Shown here: piece by piece, positions 60,701-64,000 of the stretch
How the letters are laid out: each line of letters starts with the position of its first letter
Numbering within the stretch: position 1 is the first letter of the stretch
The notes under the pieces: model-generated
The model's input: only the letters and a program-made list of their open reading frames with translations
What the model was told of the DNA's origin: nothing
Databases searched by the model: none
NCBI GenBank assembly: GCA_019637395.1
Contig: JAHBVR010000008.1
Location: 269,070-333,069, forward strand
Source: Vulcanimicrobiota bacterium
GTDB lineage: Bacteria; Vulcanimicrobiota; Xenobia; Xenobiales; JADMJV01
Direction of reading: 5' to 3'
DNA length: 64,000 nucleotides
Position numbers and translations under genes: made by a program

Positions 60701-60751
60701 GTCGCCATCCAGCCAGCTTTGAATTTGGCTATCGTTCAGTTGGCAGCTCAT
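57722..60751 (-). CDS. Anti-sigma zinc finger fused to ABC-2-permease-like membrane protein
   Basis: 1009 residues. The N-terminus has an anti-sigma zinc finger pattern (HLSECSACQQRLLSV: H-x3-C-x2-C). About 12-16 hydrophobic helices follow, with ABC-2-permease-like loops (SLVRGRCLEEMLQTGLQPAL near 160; SLVQREKDGGAYEILLHSGL near 365), suggesting two permease modules. The C-terminal 330 residues are soluble and helical, with LEHWKLTHGRYPETWKEHPN near 955, a pattern seen in periplasmic tails of large ABC-2-type proteins. The gene overlaps the ECF sigma gene (ATGA). The combination suggests a membrane-bound anti-sigma that is also transporter-like; that role is inference. Confidence 0.8.
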   Translation of the reverse strand: MSCQLNDSQIQSWLDGDSDESQHLSECSACQQRLLSVQKLRSRLIPPPSPLGRDFARRTAQHVLRVSEVVKPQKPSGGWWSRLRDNPLVHVVQRERSRRLLRLPGLAAILLLYLLPGGFIHYYGETDANWAYFGMVQIGLTLLIPLFLLSLEWATLSSLVRGRCLEEMLQTGLQPALVSDTLALGGLRSLLPALLMIGLALLPVHPQSLLVWLPLTALAFSASGYLSQAQLLGMGWPRWLSFLGAAAVAGCLGAPAPWNLASAAVLSLLGLAARRQSVGSLTLQQQGRLPAPRRQRGSAWQTWLARRLPDLALLQRELRRRNLLTLGVLAGNLGVCLAVYIAFSTSAFAWPLLAGCAGLLAAFSLVQREKDGGAYEILLHSGLRPRDFWASAVWIAGLQFLPACLTAVLFTFYKTWNVSPLSAGLAALGTGLSLFVSLRAGAVIGASLAIASQSPRQASTRCVQEAAVLCLLSLLMVGLVAPLFGSGSPLSLLLQALRLNLSDALDGIAILPVMLALHLRARSLSGPSFLFNPWTYSLALLVPLCLWFQIASLQFYRYSNSQANSCTGLAILVGLAWAWWAAPLTQKPGKVRWSWLTLSYTATLLAGLPVTAWSLAFLGQWRAEMLPEGLSEVDPLQTVGIVAATAWLVYLLGIRLHWRSQGIGNPRGRSLWAGGLAALVVTCFAVGMLSLALVPRPHAAEFAAFVAKNSHTRLPSSSLQHLLRQAHITHEPYRGGHVKLVNPYELRGLRGHEQKFQELLAPLLADGRSGSQRDQLDASGVLFLQAEQALYQHQPAEYLDLLEKMSILCAHSEQHRTGSALYLTSLLRGQILLALRSQIWTLPQLEQIDRIQANLPDGPTQIRAACDRRAARHYQTLLRGGEYRYPTPSRDPIDRFFTRQQAEIFLEHYLSKFSASDSPVFRTTYWTDPNDSERQLLIACCRLVIDLEHWKLTHGRYPETWKEHPNGTRVFYQTLGNSYQLKVWMPRVERMPLVWSSQGPEWRMNSIHS

Positions 60752-61398
60752 CGGTTGTTGTCTCCTTTGATGTCGCGGGCAAAGAACTTGCAGAAGCGGT
60801 TGCGGGCGTTGTAGAGGCGAGTCTTGACGGTGGTCAAGGGAACTTCCAGCAATTGTGAGATTTCTTCGTAGGTGTAGTCGAGAATTTCGCGCAGCCCGAG
60901 CACGGTGCGGTCGCTGAGCGACAACCTGGCGAAAGCGTCGTGAATGTCGAGGCGCACTTCGCTGGCTTCGGCGGGCACGGCGGTTTCTTCGGGCAGTTCA
61001 CTGTGGACGACCCGCTTGTGCAGGCGCAGGCAGCGATGGACCAGCAGGCGTTTGAACCAGCCCCAGAAGGCTTTGGATTCGCGCAGTTGGCCGATGTTCT
61101 GGTAGACTAGCAAGTAGGCGTCTTGGAGGGCGTCCTCGACCTCCTGGCGGTTTTGTAGGATGGCGTAGGCGATTTGCCAGGCTCGCCCCTGGGTGTGCTC
61201 GATCAGCGGCTCCAGGGCTTCGGGTTGACCCGCCTGCAGTTGGCGAATCCAATCTTCCAGCGAATTTTCCGCCGAACTGGACGCGGAGCCCGGTTGACCG
61301 CTCACCTGCGTCCCTTCCCCTCCCTCGAGTTCAAGGGGCGACTGCGTCGCCCCCTTGGACCCCCCTTGAACCCACGAGGCTGTTAGTGTTGCCGACAA
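60748..61398 (-). CDS. ECF-family RNA polymerase sigma factor
   Basis: 216 residues. Region 2 is visible as ALEPLIEHTQGRAWQIAYAI, then VEDALQDAYLLVYQNIGQL and AFWGWFKRLLVHRCLRLHK. Region 4 is LSLSDRTVLGLREILDYTYE then EISQLLEVPLTTVKTRLYNA with its helix-turn-helix. The N-terminus carries an extra 45 low-complexity residues; an internal start is possible but none has a better ribosome site. The stop overlaps the zinc-finger membrane protein, its likely anti-sigma factor. Confidence 0.92.
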   Translation of the reverse strand: MSATLTASWVQGGSKGATQSPLELEGGEGTQVSGQPGSASSSAENSLEDWIRQLQAGQPEALEPLIEHTQGRAWQIAYAILQNRQEVEDALQDAYLLVYQNIGQLRESKAFWGWFKRLLVHRCLRLHKRVVHSELPEETAVPAEASEVRLDIHDAFARLSLSDRTVLGLREILDYTYEEISQLLEVPLTTVKTRLYNARNRFCKFFARDIKGDNNR

Positions 61399-61501
61399 TG
61401 GGTTTTCCTCTCTTCCCCTGAACTCAAACCGATCGATCGTTTGGCCTATGGTTGGGAAGAGCAGGGAAGGAGCGAAAAAGTTTTAGGCTCGGAAAATTTT
61501 T

Positions 61502-62368
61502 TTAGATCCAGCCAAGCAGGGCCGGCAGCGCCAGCCACAGAGCAAAGAAGACGTAGGTGCCGTCGACGATGACATCGCACCAGAAGCCCAGATCGCTGTC
61601 CTCGTTGCGCGCCTGGCGGAGAAAAAGCCAGACAAAAGCCACCATGGGCGACAACCAGAGGGCGGCTTGTCCTACCAGTCCCCAGCGCCAAAGGAGGGCC
61701 AGCCACAGGGCCATCAGCAGATTGACCAGGTGGAGGCGCTGGACGGTGCCCCGCAATCCCCAGTGGAGGGGTAGCGTAATCACTCCTTCGAGACGGTCGC
61801 CTTTCATGTCGCCGATGTCGAAGTAGACGGTGTTGATGAACATGCTCAGGGAGCCGTAGAGAATCAGCGCCAGCACGGCCGGGTCAAGCAGGTCCAGGCC
61901 GGCATCGGAGGCCGGCAGGGCGGCTGTCTGCACTCCCCAGATGATGGCCACCACCAGGCTTTTGACGCCGGTGATGTCTTTGAGGCGCCGGTAACGGAAG
62001 CCGCGGGGCAGCCATTTGACGTCATAGAGGACGGCTCCCAACAGGGCAAAAGTGAAGAGCAGAGCGCGCGGTCCATCGGCTCGGGTCAAGCAGAGCCCGT
62101 GCAGGAAACCCAGACTGGCGGTGGCCACCAGGGGCCAGCGCCAGCGCATCAAGAATTCCATCCGTTCCGGATCGTTGGCCATATCGGCCTGAGGGTCGAA
62201 GCGCACGGTCTTGGCGAAGGTATAGACAAAAAACATGCTCAGGCCGCACAACCAGCAGGCGGTTGGAGCCGAGATTTTCAGCAACAGACAGTTGACGTAG
62301 GCTTGCCCGGCCGCGTTGAAAGCGATCCACAGATTGGAGTAGGCGAGGCGGCACAGCACTTGGCGCAT
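61502..62368 (-). CDS. UbiA-family prenyltransferase
   Basis: 288 residues with about eight hydrophobic helices. The second aspartate motif is clear: VYFDIGDMKGDRLEGVITLP (D-x-x-D-x-x-x-D, then G-x-x-T-L-P). The first motif is degenerate (a region around LWIAFNAAGQAYVN lacks the N-D-x-x-D pattern). UbiA enzymes attach polyprenyl or phytyl chains to aromatic or lipid acceptors in the membrane. Without the first Asp motif the activity or metal use may differ. A lone leftward gene downstream of a small membrane protein gene. Confidence 0.8.
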   Translation of the reverse strand: MRQVLCRLAYSNLWIAFNAAGQAYVNCLLLKISAPTACWLCGLSMFFVYTFAKTVRFDPQADMANDPERMEFLMRWRWPLVATASLGFLHGLCLTRADGPRALLFTFALLGAVLYDVKWLPRGFRYRRLKDITGVKSLVVAIIWGVQTAALPASDAGLDLLDPAVLALILYGSLSMFINTVYFDIGDMKGDRLEGVITLPLHWGLRGTVQRLHLVNLLMALWLALLWRWGLVGQAALWLSPMVAFVWLFLRQARNEDSDLGFWCDVIVDGTYVFFALWLALPALLGWI

Positions 62369-62421
62369 GCCCGTTTAGTTAGTTTGCCAAGATTTCTTTT
62401 CCTACGATCGATCGGGGATTT

Positions 62422-62595
62422 TCAGGCGATTGTCTGGCCGCCCTGGTGGAGGACCAGCGAGATGGCCGCCAGCGCAGCGAAGACCATCACCAGCAGGCGA
62501 GCCAGGCCCACCAGGGCGGCGCCGCTCCCCGCCTGGGCCAACAGGCCGGTGAGCAGGGTCAGCCAGAAAAGGGTGAGGATCCATTTGCCGTGCAT
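62422..62595 (-). CDS. DUF1328-like small membrane protein
   Basis: 57 residues from ATG 62595, preceded by AAAGGA. Two hydrophobic helices (WILTLFWLTLLTGLLAQAG and VGLARLLVMVFAALAAISLV) with the 'A-x-I/L-A-R/K-x-L-x-x-x-F' turn of YtjA/DUF1328 proteins. Function unknown. It lies 53 nt upstream of the UbiA-family gene on the same strand. Confidence 0.65.
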   Translation of the reverse strand: MHGKWILTLFWLTLLTGLLAQAGSGAALVGLARLLVMVFAALAAISLVLHQGGQTIA

Positions 62596-62708
62596 AAAGT
62601 TTGAATTCCTTTCAATCTTCTTGCTCCAGCTTAGGTCGAAACGGCGGCTGTTCCTACGGATGAGGATACCCTGGCGGAGTACCTCGATCCCATGCCGAAT
62701 CGTCACCT

Positions 62709-64000
62709 ATGCCATTGATCCGGTTGTCCCAGGCTGCCGAAGAGCTGATTTCGGAGATTCTGGCCCATCCCAGCGAACACAAGTTTGCCATTGCTCCGGG
62801 GGCGGTCCTCAAGGCCTGGAGCGGTTCCCTGCATATCGATCCCAATGCCGAATTCGCCAGTTGGTCCGCTGAGTTCGTGCATTCCCTGCCGTCTTTTCGC
62901 AACCTGAGCGCTGTGATGAGCGAATGTCTGGCCAGGTCCGGTCTGCGCTTTTCGCGGACTCCCGAAATGCATGCGGAAGCGGTGGTCCATTCGGCCCTGG
63001 CCCACGCTACCCAGGGGACGACGCTGCGGCGTACCCAATTCTCTCAGTACCTGCGCGATCTGGCCGAGGCCAGTTGGCGCGGCGAAGCCACCTTCGTGCT
63101 GTGCCGGCGCCTGTTGGGAGTGGAGCTGCTGGGCGACTGCGTCGATCTTAGCGAGCCGGATGCTCCCTACCAGGTTCGTCTGCACAGCCTGCACGACGAA
63201 GAACTGACCGCCCGGATGCCCTCGCTGGATACACTGCAGTATGGGCTGATCAGCTCGGACGTGGCTACCTTGCAGCGGGTTGAAGTGCGCATCACACGTC
63301 AGGAGCGGTTGCGCGAGTTCGATCACTTTTTCAAGGGCCCGGAACGCTGGCGCAGCTACCTGCGTGAAACCGAGCGCGTGCAAGAGGCCGTCTTGCTGCT
63401 CAAGCCGGAAGCTCAGGCCGAATTGGGCACTCCCTTCTTCCTGGTTACCAGCCCCAATTTGGGGCGTTGCGCGGCTTCTCGTCTGCCGCGTTCCTCGGGA
63501 CCGGCCATCTTTCCGCCGAGTTTGATTCACCCCGGCGAATTGACCGATCTGCGCCGTTGCTTTGAAGTGGCCCAGAAAAGTCAGGCCTACCCGGCCCTGC
63601 GTTCCGCCCTGCATCGCTATGCACTGGCCGGCTCGCGTTTACGCCATGAAGACCGCCTGGTCGATCTGGTCATCGGCTTTGAGGCGGTCTTGCTGCAAGG
63701 TTTGCAAAATGAACTCAGCCACCGGTTTTCCCTCAATGGCTCCTCGCTCTCCCATTGGATCCACAAGGCGCCGCGCCAGCCCAGCTACCACCTCTTTCGC
63801 TCGGCCTACGCCGCCCGCTCGGCGCTGGTGCACGGCTACGGTCCCAAGGTCAAGCTGCACCGCATCGAATCCATGAGTGACGAGCTCCGCCATCTGCTGG
63901 CTAGCTTCATTCAGTGGCTTATCCTGGAGGCCCCTCGGCATGGCCTGCAGCCACGCATGCAGGCCGATGACTGGTTGCGTATTTTGTTCGAATCGCCGGC
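62709..64000 (+). CDS. HEPN (Apea-like) domain protein, 3' end beyond the window
   Basis: The frame from ATG 62709 stays open to the right edge (430 codons). It is the only start after an in-frame TGA at 62661; no ribosome site is seen. The N-terminal 280 residues are unrecognised but look globular. From about residue 315 the pattern EDRLVDLVIGFEAVLLQG and then HLFRSAYAARSALVHGYGPK matches Apea-like HEPN domains, with the R-x4-H catalytic motif in RSALVH. HEPN domains are metal-independent RNases or RNA binders, often in defence or toxin systems. Its neighbours beyond the edge would decide the context. Confidence 0.75.
   Translation, partial: MPLIRLSQAAEELISEILAHPSEHKFAIAPGAVLKAWSGSLHIDPNAEFASWSAEFVHSLPSFRNLSAVMSECLARSGLRFSRTPEMHAEAVVHSALAHATQGTTLRRTQFSQYLRDLAEASWRGEATFVLCRRLLGVELLGDCVDLSEPDAPYQVRLHSLHDEELTARMPSLDTLQYGLISSDVATLQRVEVRITRQERLREFDHFFKGPERWRSYLRETERVQEAVLLLKPEAQAELGTPFFLVTSPNLGRCAASRLPRSSGPAIFPPSLIHPGELTDLRRCFEVAQKSQAYPALRSALHRYALAGSRLRHEDRLVDLVIGFEAVLLQGLQNELSHRFSLNGSSLSHWIHKAPRQPSYHLFRSAYAARSALVHGYGPKVKLHRIESMSDELRHLLASFIQWLILEAPRHGLQPRMQADDWLRILFESP

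Noticed and set aside
1-64000. CRISPR array, insertion sequence or prophage
   Set aside because: No spaced direct repeats, transposase, integrase or phage structural gene was seen. The only tandem repeat is the in-gene 45-bp unit at 7541-7675.

Overview
The window is a dense, GC-rich stretch of bacterial chromosome (about 60 protein genes, mostly head-to-tail with stop/start overlaps). No rRNA, tRNA or CRISPR array was seen. A TonB-like protein and several Sec signal peptides point to a diderm cell. Hanks-type kinases (one fused to TPR and WD40 repeats), zinc-ribbon proteins, a prepilin, Uma2 and PIN toxin-antitoxin pairs and a 14-gene complex I operon fit an environmental lineage of the Eremiobacterota/Armatimonadota/Cyanobacteria-relative kind. 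That placement is inference; nothing here fixes the phylum.

1-13 kb, accessory: a secreted protein of unknown function; a Sec-targeted protein carrying two copies of a flagellar rod/hook (FlgF/FlgG-like) module; fragments of a PLD-like gene and perhaps a nucleotidyltransferase; then a leftward operon of two MuiA-like (DUF4139) proteins and a free-standing soluble protein resembling the cytoplasmic domain of FlhA. No other flagellar or type III export gene lies in the window. Next come a YceI lipocalin-like protein, a small pre-toxin-like protein, and about 350 nt of highly structured, apparently non-coding sequence with GNRA tetraloop hairpins that recalls HEARO/omega RNAs. A metallo-beta-lactamase-fold hydrolase and a small membrane protein follow.

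13.6-24 kb: a Uma2 protein; a leftward, translationally coupled cluster (TP-methylase with a borosin-like look, TrhO, RsmC-like, RsuA-like); a prepilin; biotin carboxylase; a Phd/VapC-type pair; a serine/threonine kinase and two ABC-2 permeases without an ATPase.

24-37 kb: a 1186-residue DUF255 thioredoxin-aldo/keto reductase fusion, a small kinase-like protein, a kinase-TPR-WD40 protein, two large polytopic membrane proteins and an AbrB/VapC pair. A ChaN-like haem-binding protein ends this block at 38 kb.

38-52.5 kb: the complete nuoABCDEFGHIJKLMN operon for the proton-pumping NADH:quinone oxidoreductase. A perfect CRP-type palindrome (TGTGA-N6-TCACA inside a 12-bp inverted repeat) sits between nuoH and nuoI.

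52.6-64 kb: zinc-ribbon/DUF697 protein, HAD phosphatase, SH3-like membrane-anchored protein, TonB-like protein, PAS histidine kinase, an ATPase remnant, an ECF sigma factor coupled to a 1009-residue zinc-finger/ABC-2-type membrane protein, a UbiA-family prenyltransferase, a DUF1328-like peptide, and the start of a HEPN (Apea-like) protein that runs off the right edge.

Three genes (Uma2, prepilin, AbrB antitoxin) have a -10 box 6-7 nt before the start codon and no Shine-Dalgarno sequence, so leaderless transcription appears to be used here.
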